In this document: positions 1 to 5,300 of the stretch, one piece after another
How the letters are laid out: each line of letters begins with the position of its first letter
How positions within the stretch are numbered: position 1 is the stretch's first letter
Source of the DNA: CAYZAK01 sp964476445
GTDB taxonomy: Bacteria; CG03; SLGR01; JAGXOG01
DNA: 5,300 bases
Assembly (NCBI GenBank): GCA_964476445.1
Contig: CAYZAK010000067.1
Location: forward strand, 1 to 5,300
Direction: 5' to 3'
Notes under the pieces: generated by a model
Databases searched by the model: none
Seen by the model: only the letters and a program-made list of their open reading frames with translations
What the model was told of the DNA's origin: nothing
Program-made: the position numbers and the translations under genes

Positions 1-4
1 AAAA

Positions 5-322
5 ATGTATAATTGGTTTAACACAACATTAACACTTACTCGAGATCAATGGGTTACCGATAATGACGGCAATAAGCTTTATTCCGAAAAAGGAGAGGTC
101 GGAACGATAAGGGGGAATTTACAGCAGGCGGACGCTAAGCAGGCCGAGTTGCTTAATTTAACCTTCGGGAAGACTTATAACTTTTATACCCTACCGGATG
201 AAGATATTAAAGAGGGCGACACGCTAAAAGACGGTGATGATGTTTACAAGGTCGAGGGAGTTAGAAAATATGAACATCCGAGAATGAAGAATACTCATTT
301 AAAAGTAATTCTACAAAAATGA
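5..322 (+). CDS. Phage head-closure / head-tail connector protein
   Basis: This 105-residue protein probably docks under the portal-adaptor ring, closes the DNA exit channel and offers a surface for the tail. The size, the position just before a gp10-like gene, and the beta-rich pattern match the small-barrel head-closure family (SPP1 gp16 type). Visible elements are an N-terminal strand region (residues 1-12, MYNWFNTTLTLT), a central stretch (33-62) with an adaptor-like TIRGNLQQADAKQAELL segment, and a C-terminal strand pair around YKVEGVRKYEHPRMKNTHLKVIL (81-103). GDTLKDGDDVYKV resembles the loop before the last strands in this family. Its stop overlaps the next start in an ATGA arrangement, so the two genes are probably translationally coupled. 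The start lies four bases from the window edge, so an upstream start cannot be excluded. The family call rests on pattern and gene order, not on a search. Confidence 0.7.
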   Translation: MYNWFNTTLTLTRDQWVTDNDGNKLYSEKGEVGTIRGNLQQADAKQAELLNLTFGKTYNFYTLPDEDIKEGDTLKDGDDVYKVEGVRKYEHPRMKNTHLKVILQK

Positions 323-729
323 GCAAGGTAGTTTTAAAAATAAACAAAAGAGACTTACAAGCTTTGCAGAAAATGGTTAATGACTCCCCGGGGATAATTA
401 GAAGCAGAAGTGATAAACTAATGGCAAGAGTGGACAGAATATTTAAAACTACTATCAACCGAAACCCTTGGAGAATAGGCGGAACAGGTGGAGGAGTCCC
501 GGTAGATACCAGACACTTATTCCGGTCGCACGTGTGGCGTAGAACCCCTTGGCAAATGAGTGTTACCGTTCCGAAGGGACAACCCAAATATGCCAGTGCT
601 GTCCACGAGGGAACAAGAAGAATGGAAGCAAGGCCGTGGATGGACTATGCGATAGACAAAAACAAAGCCGAGGTTAGGCAGGAGGCAATTAAATTCTTAG
701 ATGATGTAGTTAAAAACTTAGCTAAATAA
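319..729 (+). CDS. HK97 gp10-like tail-completion / minor structural protein
   Basis: This 136-residue protein carries the two hallmarks of the HK97 gp10-like family. The first is PVDT followed by a polar-aromatic stretch (PVDTRHLFRSH, residues 61-71), where the family usually has PVDTGxLRxS. The second is the YASAVHEGTRRMEARPW block (91-107), corresponding to the family's YAxxVExGTxxMxARPF. A basic helical N-terminus (about 1-45) and an amphipathic C-terminal helix (111-135, IDKNKAEVRQEAIKFLDDVV) frame the domain. Members act at the head-tail interface during tail completion. The usual G of the PVDTG motif is R here. The ATG overlaps the previous stop (ATGA) with no Shine-Dalgarno site, which suggests re-initiation or coupling. 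The family call is firm from the motifs; the exact role is inferred from family and gene order. Confidence 0.85.
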   Translation: MSKVVLKINKRDLQALQKMVNDSPGIIRSRSDKLMARVDRIFKTTINRNPWRIGGTGGGVPVDTRHLFRSHVWRRTPWQMSVTVPKGQPKYASAVHEGTRRMEARPWMDYAIDKNKAEVRQEAIKFLDDVVKNLAK

Positions 730-742
730 TAAATAAACAGCG

Positions 743-1180
743 ATGTATTTATACCTAATACCCAAAATAAAAGAAATACTGGAGAGTGCAGAGGTGGCAG
801 ACGGAAAGAAATTAACCGTCTACCCTTACCCGATGGGCGAGGGAGAATATCCTGATGTATATCCGGCTGCGGTTTTTTTTCCAGACGATTATTCCAACGA
901 ATTCGCCAGTAATGAAACAAATTTTAAACAAATTAAATTTAAATTAACGGTGATGATAAACGCGGAGAATATAACCAACGAAGAGGTTTTCACATTTACC
1001 TTGCCTAGTATAACTGATAAAATAATAAGTGAGATAGATGAAAATTGGAATGTGGGAACATTGAACGGGAAGAGGGTTTGGCTTAGAACTGATGTTGGAT
1101 TTTGGAGTATGGACTTGAGCAGTGGCAGAATTGCTTTTGTAGAAATGGATTTATTAACTAAATTTGAAACTAATAATTAA
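743..1180 (+). CDS. Probable tail terminator (neck) protein
   Basis: This 145-residue protein lies between the gp10-like gene and the tube gene, the usual slot of the tail terminator, which caps the growing tube and joins it to the head. The sequence fits: an N-terminal helix (residues 3-16, LYLIPKIKEILESA), then a short loop and strand with YPDVYPAAVFF (36-46), a long strand after an NETNFKQIKFKLTVMI segment (57-72), a helix (89-100, SITDKIISEIDE), and a C-terminal strand pair including VWLRTDVGFW and IAFVEMDLLTKFE (112-142). This helix-strand-strand-helix-strand pattern with small-ring dimensions is typical of gpU/gp17-like terminators. No catalytic motif is expected or seen. The start follows a 13-base AT-rich gap without a Shine-Dalgarno site; no better in-frame start is visible. 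The call depends strongly on gene order, because terminators diverge quickly. Confidence 0.65.
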   Translation: MYLYLIPKIKEILESAEVADGKKLTVYPYPMGEGEYPDVYPAAVFFPDDYSNEFASNETNFKQIKFKLTVMINAENITNEEVFTFTLPSITDKIISEIDENWNVGTLNGKRVWLRTDVGFWSMDLSSGRIAFVEMDLLTKFETNN

Positions 1181-1193
1181 AAAATTTTATGAG
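1181..1193 (+). promoter_or_regulatory. AT-rich translation leader AAAATTTTATGAG (copy 1)
   Basis: The eight bases AAAATTTT fill the whole gap between the terminator stop codon and the tube gene ATG. The 13 bases AAAATTTTATGAG recur exactly in front of the chaperone gene, 1000 bases downstream. No purine-rich Shine-Dalgarno site is present. A role as an initiation-enhancing unstructured leader is inferred from the repetition. Confidence 0.4.
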
Positions 1194-2178
1194 TAATGAA
1201 TTTATTGGGAAATTTTCGGAACTGGGGTTGGCGGTAGAGTCCGTTAGAGGAACTGCCGAAGACTCCCCGGAAAAATGTCTAAAAAAAATAGAGGCCAATT
1301 TCTATAAGAATGTAGAAAAGGCCGAGGATGAGAGTGTTGTGGCGACCGTAGTTGATGTTAACAAGCTCAAGAAAACCCAAGAGGTTTACGAGGGCGAGGT
1401 TAATATGAACCTACACGCCGATGTTATAGGTTACCTTTTCCAAAACCTTTGGGGGGAGTCAACCACTGAGGACTTGGGAAGCGGAGCTTATAAGCATACC
1501 TTTTCCTTATTGGAGAGTATTACCCGGCCGACCTTGACCGCTTTTCTTAAAGACGGAGAAGTAAACCAAGAGAAGGTGTCCGGATGCGTGGTTGAGAGCT
1601 TGACCATATCCGGGGCAATGGATGATATTATCTCCGGGAACTTTAACTTGAGAGGAGTTAAGGGGGTAGATGACACATCCACCTTTAGTTACGACCAAGA
1701 ATACGATTTTATCGGGAAAGATGTTACCGTTAAAATGGCCGATACCAAAGCCGGACTTGATACGGCCGAAGCCACCGAGGTTAAAGATTATGAAATTGAA
1801 ATGAGCACCGGAACACAAGACGACTACACCAGCGACGGAGAATATTACCCTTCGAATATCTACCAGAACAACTTGAATGTGTCCATTTCCTTGACCGCTA
1901 ACTACAAAGACGAAACCTTTAAGGATTTGAATGACAGCGACAATTCCAAGTTTATCAGGATAACCATAGAGGGCGATACTGATATTGGGGGAGGAAACAA
2001 ACCCAAGGTTGAGCTGGACTTTTACAACGCCTTTGTTGAGGACTGGGAGAGAGGCTCTTCAAGAGATGAGGTTATCACCCAAGAGATAACCCTAAGAGCC
2101 ACTTACAACGAAACCGAGGAAACCGTTGGCGGAGCTGAGGTAATAAATAAAACTTCCGGATATAATACCGGGAGCTAA
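1189..2178 (+). CDS. Major tail (tube) protein
   Basis: This 329-residue acidic, beta-rich protein is placed directly before the tail chaperone pair, which is the standard site of the tube subunit. The N-terminus has the ELGLAVESVRGTAE stretch (residues 11-24), resembling the GLGxExTRGTA start seen in many tube proteins. Further tube-like elements are the EVNMNLHADVIGYLFQNLWG segment (70-89), where a strand enters the helix on the tube wall, the strand-rich VSGCVVESLTISGAMDDIISGNFNLRG region (130-156), and a second half (196-307) of alternating strands. At about 330 residues it is longer than simple tube proteins, so an added surface domain is possible, though no Ig-like motif is recognised. 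Synonymous codons look selected: 22 of 30 Thr codons are ACC by hand count, against 10 of 31 in the tape measure gene, which fits high expression. The start has an AAAATTTT leader and no Shine-Dalgarno site. Confidence 0.8.
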   Translation: MSNEFIGKFSELGLAVESVRGTAEDSPEKCLKKIEANFYKNVEKAEDESVVATVVDVNKLKKTQEVYEGEVNMNLHADVIGYLFQNLWGESTTEDLGSGAYKHTFSLLESITRPTLTAFLKDGEVNQEKVSGCVVESLTISGAMDDIISGNFNLRGVKGVDDTSTFSYDQEYDFIGKDVTVKMADTKAGLDTAEATEVKDYEIEMSTGTQDDYTSDGEYYPSNIYQNNLNVSISLTANYKDETFKDLNDSDNSKFIRITIEGDTDIGGGNKPKVELDFYNAFVEDWERGSSRDEVITQEITLRATYNETEETVGGAEVINKTSGYNTGS

Positions 2179-2180
2179 AT

Positions 2181-2193
2181 AAAATTTTATGAG
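2181..2193 (+). promoter_or_regulatory. AT-rich translation leader AAAATTTTATGAG (copy 2)
   Basis: This is an exact second copy of the 13-base leader found at the tube gene start, again with AAAATTTT abutting the ATG and again without a Shine-Dalgarno site. It precedes the chaperone gene, whose product is also needed in quantity during tail assembly. Function is inferred; the identity of the two copies is seen directly. Confidence 0.4.
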
Positions 2194-2527
2194 AGATGTT
2201 AAATTAACAAACTATACAGTTACCATTAAAGAAAAAGACGATTTGAGCTTTGGTGATATTGAAGACTTGCAGGCCGTTTTAATTACCGGGGTTAAAATGA
2301 GAAATAACTCCGAGATTGAGGGCTTTACGGACGAGGTTTATAAGAACCAGAACCATAAAGTAGCCGAGGTCGCTATTGAAAAGATAGTAGACGGAGAAGG
2401 CAAGGAAATACCTTTTACTGTTGACTGGCTTCGGGGGTTGAAACCGGCGCAAGACGGATTGACTTTAATGGCTGAATTACAGAAAGAAACGCAAGATATA
2501 GGCAAAAAAAAAGCACCACAGAGTTAA
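2189..2527 (+). CDS. Tail assembly chaperone, short form (lambda gpG-like)
   Basis: This 112-residue product is the unshifted form of the tail assembly chaperone encoded between the tube and tape measure genes. Such proteins coat the hydrophobic tape measure and keep it soluble while tube subunits assemble. The first part contains beta segments (residues 4-13 and 28-36). The LTNYTVTIKEKDDLSFGDIEDLQ start resembles the mass of G-like proteins that echo the tube-protein fold. The C-terminal helical part (75-103, FTVDWLRGLKPAQDGLTLMAELQKE) ends in a lysine triplet encoded by the slippery A run, followed by APQS and a TAA stop. The ATG is preceded by the AAAATTTT leader. Identification rests on position, length and the frameshifted partner rather than on a strong sequence motif. 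Confidence 0.8.
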   Translation: MRDVKLTNYTVTIKEKDDLSFGDIEDLQAVLITGVKMRNNSEIEGFTDEVYKNQNHKVAEVAIEKIVDGEGKEIPFTVDWLRGLKPAQDGLTLMAELQKETQDIGKKKAPQS

Positions 2528-2718
2528 GAGGAGAGCTTAAAGGGGTAAGGAGTCCGAGTATAATTGTGATAATGGAAGAACTCTCGAGGGAATATGGCTG
2601 GACTCCTTCCCAAATAAGAATGGAAAGGTGCGATGATATTTATAACTATTTACAGATTATAAAAACTCGTCGCAAAATAGACAAAGAAAATAACCATAAA
2701 AAGTATGGTCGGAAGTAG
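2189..2718 (+). CDS. Tail assembly chaperone, -1 frameshifted long form (lambda gpG-T-like)
   Basis: Translation of residues 1-108 in the starting frame followed by a -1 slip on AAA codons at 2504-2512 gives a 176-residue fusion ending at TAG 2716-2718. The shifted part (residues 109-176) starts STTELRGELKGV and continues through IIVIMEELSREYGWTPSQI (125-143), MERCDDIYNYLQIIKTRRK (145-163) and a basic tail. The T-like signature of a hydrophobic helix, then the YGWTPxxI turn, then a helix ending in YLxI, is typical of the long-form chaperone C-terminal domain, which is thought to bind tube subunits. The shifted frame is open from 2476, has no strong start of its own, and ends 14 bases into the tape measure gene. 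This rules out a random open frame and suggests coupling to tape measure translation. A simple gene finder would report only the short form. Confidence 0.85.
2504..2512 (+). promoter_or_regulatory. Programmed -1 frameshift (slippery) site, nine A residues
   Basis: In the chaperone frame the sequence reads GGC AAA AAA AAA GCA. The last seven A's form a perfect A AAA AAA heptamer, on which both tRNA-Lys can re-pair after a -1 slip. The zero frame stops 13 bases after the run (TAA 2525-2527), and the -1 frame continues to 2715 with a T-like domain. No clear upstream stimulatory Shine-Dalgarno site or definite downstream pseudoknot was recognised by eye. An A9 run could also cause RNA polymerase slippage: one extra A in the transcript would produce the same fusion. 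Confidence 0.85.
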
Positions 2719-4726
2719 AGAGTTACAAATCATAGCGAATTTAAGAGACAATGTGTCCCAGCAGATGAAAGGGCTGGAGGGCAATATTCGTAATATGCAA
2801 CCGGCTTTCAGAAAAATGGCAGCAGTTGGAACTGGTGCCTTTTTAGGAATTGGGGCAGGAGTCGCTAAAACTGTTAAAGAGGCCGGAAACGCAGAAAAAA
2901 TATCCGATAATTTTGAAAGCACTTTTGGAGAGTCGGCCGGTGCTATAAATGATTTTATAGGAGAATTCGGAGATAAGTTTTCTTTTATAGAAAGCGAAAT
3001 GAAAAGCGGGGCTAATGCTATTGGCTTTCAGTTAAACGCAATGGGTGAAATAGGAAAAGAAGAGGGAGAGAAAATAACTGAAAGTTTATTGACCGCTTCC
3101 GGAGGGTTGTCGGATTTTTTTGGAGAACAGATGAGTGTTAAACAGGCATCGGAGGCTATGGCGAAAGGATTTGGTGGGAATAGAGCCCAGTTAATGGATA
3201 TGGGTTTTAATGTGGCAGTTGAAGATATCGAGGAAATGGCCGAGAAAATGGGAATGAACACAGACGAGCTTACCAAAGCACAGGAAGCACAAGCGTTTAC
3301 TAGACTTATAATGGACCAGACCTCCGACTCTGTTCAAGGAATGGCGGATAATTTGGACTCTTATACCGCCAGACAAAGGGCAATGAAAAAAGCTCTTACA
3401 GAGACGACACAGGCACTTGGTGAGGCATTTTTGCCGATGGTAACAGAGTTGTTTGAAAAAGTAACTCCGGTAATAGAAAAAATCGGAGCTTGGGCGGAAA
3501 ACAATCAGGAATTATTTAAAAGAATAGTAATAGTTAGTGCTGCCGTTGCCGGAATTGTCGCTGTATTAGGTTTTTTGGGAATGGCGCTTATCCCTTTGAT
3601 TGCCTCGGTTAAAGCATTGGGAACGGTTGTGGGATTGATAGCCAGCCCGATTGGTATTTGGATTGCTTTAATTGCAGGGTTGGTTTTGGCGATAAGATAC
3701 CTTTGGCAGAACAACGAAGCTTTTAGGGATTTCATAATAGCAGCTTGGGAGAATATAAAAGAAAAAGTTGGCGCAGCTATTCAGTTTATAAGAACCTTTT
3801 GGGATAACAACGGAAGGCAAATTTTAAATACCGCCAAGAGTATTTTTAACGGAATAAAAAATGTTATAACTACCGTGCTTAACTGGATAGTCTCTTTTTG
3901 GCAAAAACACGGAGCTTCTATTATGAAATATGTGAAGGATATTTGGAATAGTGTTTATACTATATTCTCCACGGTTTTAGGGAAAATAGTTGATAATTTA
4001 AAAATTATATTCGGAGTTATTTGGACTGTAATCAAATTCGTTTTAAACAGGATAAAAGTCTTTTGGGAGAATTGGGGAGAAACGATAATGCTATTCGTAA
4101 CTTATATTTGGGACTCTATAAAACTAATTTTTAAAACAGCACTGAATTTAATTAAAAACATATTCGGAGCTTTTGCTGCGGTTTTAAAAGGAGATTGGAG
4201 CGAGCTTTGGAATAGAATAAAAGCGATAGGCGAGAATGTCTGGGGTTTAATAACCGGGCTTTTTGAAAATCAAATTGAGCTGATTAAGGGCTTAATGAAA
4301 GAGGCCAAAGAGAGAACAATCGGGGCTTGGGAAAAGATAGTTGATTTCTTTAAAGAAGCAATGGAAAAGATAAGAGGATTTTTTGATCCGGTGATTGAAA
4401 GGATAGAGAGGTTTATTGACTTAGCGAAAAGAGCCAGGGAGTTTGCCGGAGATGTAGCCGGAAAAATAGGCGGAGGGATAAAGTCCGGGGCAAGCAGTGC
4501 AATGTCTTTAGTCCCTGGAGTCAATGACGCGGTTATCACCCCCAAAGGAGACATTGTTAGAACCCACCCGGACGATTACATAATGGCAATGAAAAAGCCC
4601 GGACAGAGAGGTGGCACGAATGTCAATGTTAATGTTTACGGAGATGTTTCCGGGGAGGATTTAATAAGAAAGGTTGAAGAAGGCGTGATGAACAGTTTGC
4701 GCCGAAATTCACAAGTAGCATTATAA
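2705..4726 (+). CDS. Tail tape measure protein
   Basis: This 673-residue protein sets tail length and is ejected ahead of the DNA. The start MVGSRELQIIANLRDNVSQQMKGL is typical of tape measures, supporting ATG 2705 despite the lack of a Shine-Dalgarno site. Order of parts: N-terminal helical/coiled-coil segment with an alanine-glycine patch (1-60); a tape-measure-like domain with GFQLNAMGE and KGFGGNRAQLMDMGF (106-168); two hydrophobic membrane-like segments (about 273-300 and 303-332); a Trp/Phe-rich repeat array (365-485); charged helices (520-580); a Gly/Ala-rich linker (580-600); and the family-typical NDAVITPKGDIVRTHPDDYIMAMKKPG block (607-633), followed by a short NVNVNVYGDV strand and a terminal helix. 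No lysozyme or peptidase motif is visible. At about 0.15 nm per residue the tail would be near 100 nm (inference). Its 5' end overlaps the long chaperone form by 14 bases. Confidence 0.93.
   Translation: MVGSRELQIIANLRDNVSQQMKGLEGNIRNMQPAFRKMAAVGTGAFLGIGAGVAKTVKEAGNAEKISDNFESTFGESAGAINDFIGEFGDKFSFIESEMKSGANAIGFQLNAMGEIGKEEGEKITESLLTASGGLSDFFGEQMSVKQASEAMAKGFGGNRAQLMDMGFNVAVEDIEEMAEKMGMNTDELTKAQEAQAFTRLIMDQTSDSVQGMADNLDSYTARQRAMKKALTETTQALGEAFLPMVTELFEKVTPVIEKIGAWAENNQELFKRIVIVSAAVAGIVAVLGFLGMALIPLIASVKALGTVVGLIASPIGIWIALIAGLVLAIRYLWQNNEAFRDFIIAAWENIKEKVGAAIQFIRTFWDNNGRQILNTAKSIFNGIKNVITTVLNWIVSFWQKHGASIMKYVKDIWNSVYTIFSTVLGKIVDNLKIIFGVIWTVIKFVLNRIKVFWENWGETIMLFVTYIWDSIKLIFKTALNLIKNIFGAFAAVLKGDWSELWNRIKAIGENVWGLITGLFENQIELIKGLMKEAKERTIGAWEKIVDFFKEAMEKIRGFFDPVIERIERFIDLAKRAREFAGDVAGKIGGGIKSGASSAMSLVPGVNDAVITPKGDIVRTHPDDYIMAMKKPGQRGGTNVNVNVYGDVSGEDLIRKVEEGVMNSLRRNSQVAL
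3797..4159 (+). repeat. Tape measure internal repeat array (33+33+22+33 residues)
   Basis: Three 33-residue units begin with FWxxxG at tape measure residues 365, 398 and 453. They share FWxxxGxxI, then [FW][ND] at unit positions 17-18, then TxL at positions 26-28 (x is V or A). The unit starts are at bases 3797, 3896 and 4061. Between units 2 and 3 sits a 22-residue partial copy (residues 431-452, bases 3995-4060) that aligns with the last two thirds of unit 2, including K at position 3, I at 5, T at 11 and VL at 16-17. All spacings are multiples of 11 residues, the period known for Trp/Phe repeats in tape measures. The repeats are visible in protein; at DNA level they have diverged. Confidence 0.7.
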
Positions 4727-4739
4727 TTAAATAATATAT

Positions 4740-5201
4740 ATGGAAAAAATGAAAATAACAGGAAGAGCCCGTCTTCAATGTTTTAGAAAAGACGGCTCCT
4801 TAAAGTGGGATACAGGAATTCTTAAAAACAAAATAGCTTATTCCGGCTTACCTGCGGTTACTTCTTTAGTGGGAGGATTAGGGGCTTCCGCTTTTACTTA
4901 TATCGCAGTAGGAACTGATAACACGGCTGAAAGCTCAAGCCATACCGCCCTGCAAGATGAAATAACCACAGGCGGGCTTGAGAGGGCGTCTGCGACTGTA
5001 ACTCAAGAGACAGACACAGAGACCGATGACACCCTTAAGCTCGAGAACACTTGGACAGCTTCCGATTCCCACACAGTAGAAGAGGTAGGGATATTTAATG
5101 CCGCCTCCGATGGAACAATGTTAGGCAGGAAGTTAACAGGGACTAAAACAGTAGATTCAGGCGAAACACTTAAAGGTACTTATTCCGTAGCGTTTAGTTA
5201 A
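4740..5201 (+). CDS. Small beta-rich virion protein, probably tail-tip or fibre associated
   Basis: This 153-residue protein follows the tape measure gene. It has a short N-terminal strand segment (ITGRARLQCFRKDGSLKWDTG, residues 6-26), a hydrophobic glycine-rich stretch (36-52), then FTYIAVGTDNTAESSSHTALQDEI (52-75), a Thr/Ser-rich beta region (84-112) and a C-terminal block with VEEVGIFNAASDGTMLGRK (113-131). The pattern YIAxGT...DTALxxEI...RxxAT...ExGIFNAxxxGTML recurs in small accessory proteins of phage tail regions that I recognise only as uncharacterised, so fibre or adhesin function is inferred from location and composition. It has no signal peptide, transmembrane segment or catalytic motif. 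Either ATG 4740 or ATG 4749 could be the start; neither has a Shine-Dalgarno site, and the first is adopted because it gives the longest frame after an AT-rich gap. Confidence 0.6.
   Translation: MEKMKITGRARLQCFRKDGSLKWDTGILKNKIAYSGLPAVTSLVGGLGASAFTYIAVGTDNTAESSSHTALQDEITTGGLERASATVTQETDTETDDTLKLENTWTASDSHTVEEVGIFNAASDGTMLGRKLTGTKTVDSGETLKGTYSVAFS
4765..4798 (+). other. Possible RNA hairpin inside the start of the small tail protein gene
   Basis: GAGCCCGTCTT (4765-4775) can pair with AAGACGGCTC (4789-4798), giving a 7-bp stem (CCGTCTT/AAGACGG), one bulged C and 3 more pairs around a 13-base loop. It lies 25-59 bases into the coding region and is not followed by a T run, so it is not a typical terminator. 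It could be chance or an early-coding RNA structure that affects translation. Confidence 0.3.
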
Positions 5202-5206
5202 TAATT

Positions 5207-5300
5207 ATGGCACACAGAATAGAACCAACAGATGTAGGAGGCAAGTGGCTGGAAACAGACCAGTATTTTGATGCTTCTAATGTAGTTAATACCACAGACA
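5207..5300 (+). CDS. Unrecognised phage protein, 5' part only
   Basis: An open frame begins at ATG 5207, five bases after the previous stop, and runs off the window after 31 codons. It reads MAHRIEPTDVGGKWLETDQY, then FDASNVVNTTD. No Shine-Dalgarno site precedes the ATG. Codon use (AGA for Arg, ATA for Ile) matches its neighbours, and the tight spacing points to the same transcript. The visible part is too short to assign a family. Its position suggests a distal tail or host-contact component, which is inference only. Confidence 0.55.
   Translation, partial: MAHRIEPTDVGGKWLETDQYFDASNVVNTTD

Noticed and set aside
320..322. Possible recoding of TGA (as in some CPR bacteria), because one gene ends in TGA
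   Set aside because: Reading through would add only two codons before TAG 328-330, the protein already ends at the expected place for its family, and no gene has an internal TGA.
261..587. A 108-codon open frame on the minus strand opposite the gp10-like gene
   Set aside because: It lies antisense to two well-supported genes, has no recognisable domain, and its composition is what an AT-moderate coding strand gives in reverse.
873..880. Run of eight T's in the tail terminator gene as a possible second slippage site or frameshift error
   Set aside because: The reading frame on both sides gives one coherent terminator-like protein (PAAVFFPDDY), so there is no sign of a shift.
1281..1288. Run of eight A's early in the tube gene as a slippery site
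   Set aside because: Both alternative frames stop almost at once (TAG at 1289 in +1, TAA at 1305 in -1), so slippage would only truncate the protein.
2547..2718. Independent gene for the T-like segment using AAGGAG (2547-2552) with GTG 2566 or ATG 2572
   Set aside because: Spacing to the possible starts is 13 or 19 bases, too long for a good Shine-Dalgarno site, the frame is open upstream to the A run, and the G/GT fusion explains the layout better. Minor internal initiation cannot be excluded.
4722..4739. TATAAT-like sequence between the tape measure and the next gene as a promoter
   Set aside because: It overlaps the stop codon in generally AT-rich sequence and has no recognisable -35 partner; the 13-base gap fits a continuous operon.

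Overview
The window is a compact, single-strand stretch of the head-tail joining and tail-assembly module of a tailed phage or prophage, most likely long-tailed and non-contractile (siphovirus type). All eight genes are on the + strand, with overlaps or gaps of at most about 13 bases. No gene-free stretch, RNA gene, insertion sequence, CRISPR array, integrase or attachment site was found. No sheath gene lies beside the tube gene, which is why a siphovirus is favoured over a myovirus.

Layout. 5-322: head-closure (connector) protein. 319-729: HK97 gp10-like tail-completion protein. 743-1180: probable tail terminator. 1189-2178: major tail (tube) protein. 2189-2527 and 2189-2718: tail assembly chaperone, made in a short form (G-like) and a -1 frameshifted long form (GT-like) through a nine-A slippery run. 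2705-4726: tape measure protein. 4740-5201: small beta-rich protein, probably tail-tip or fibre associated. 5207 to the window edge: start of an unrecognised gene. The first three products would seal the portal and join head to tail. The tube protein polymerises around the tape measure, which the two chaperone forms keep soluble and help recruit tube subunits. The last two genes sit where distal tail or host-contact genes normally lie.

Organism. The host cannot be named from this window. The DNA is moderately AT-rich, Arg is mostly AGA/AGG, ATA is common for Ile, and no start codon has a convincing Shine-Dalgarno sequence. Two starts share an identical AAAATTTT leader directly before ATG. This fits hosts that use Shine-Dalgarno initiation weakly (for example Bacteroidota or Patescibacteria/CPR), but that is inference. 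TGA is used as a stop once (position 320) and nothing suggests stop-codon reassignment.

The most notable items are the clear -1 frameshift cassette, which a plain gene finder would miss, a legible duplication history in the tape measure repeats, the uniform lack of Shine-Dalgarno sites, and the unfamiliar genes after the tape measure. No wholly new biological system is evident.
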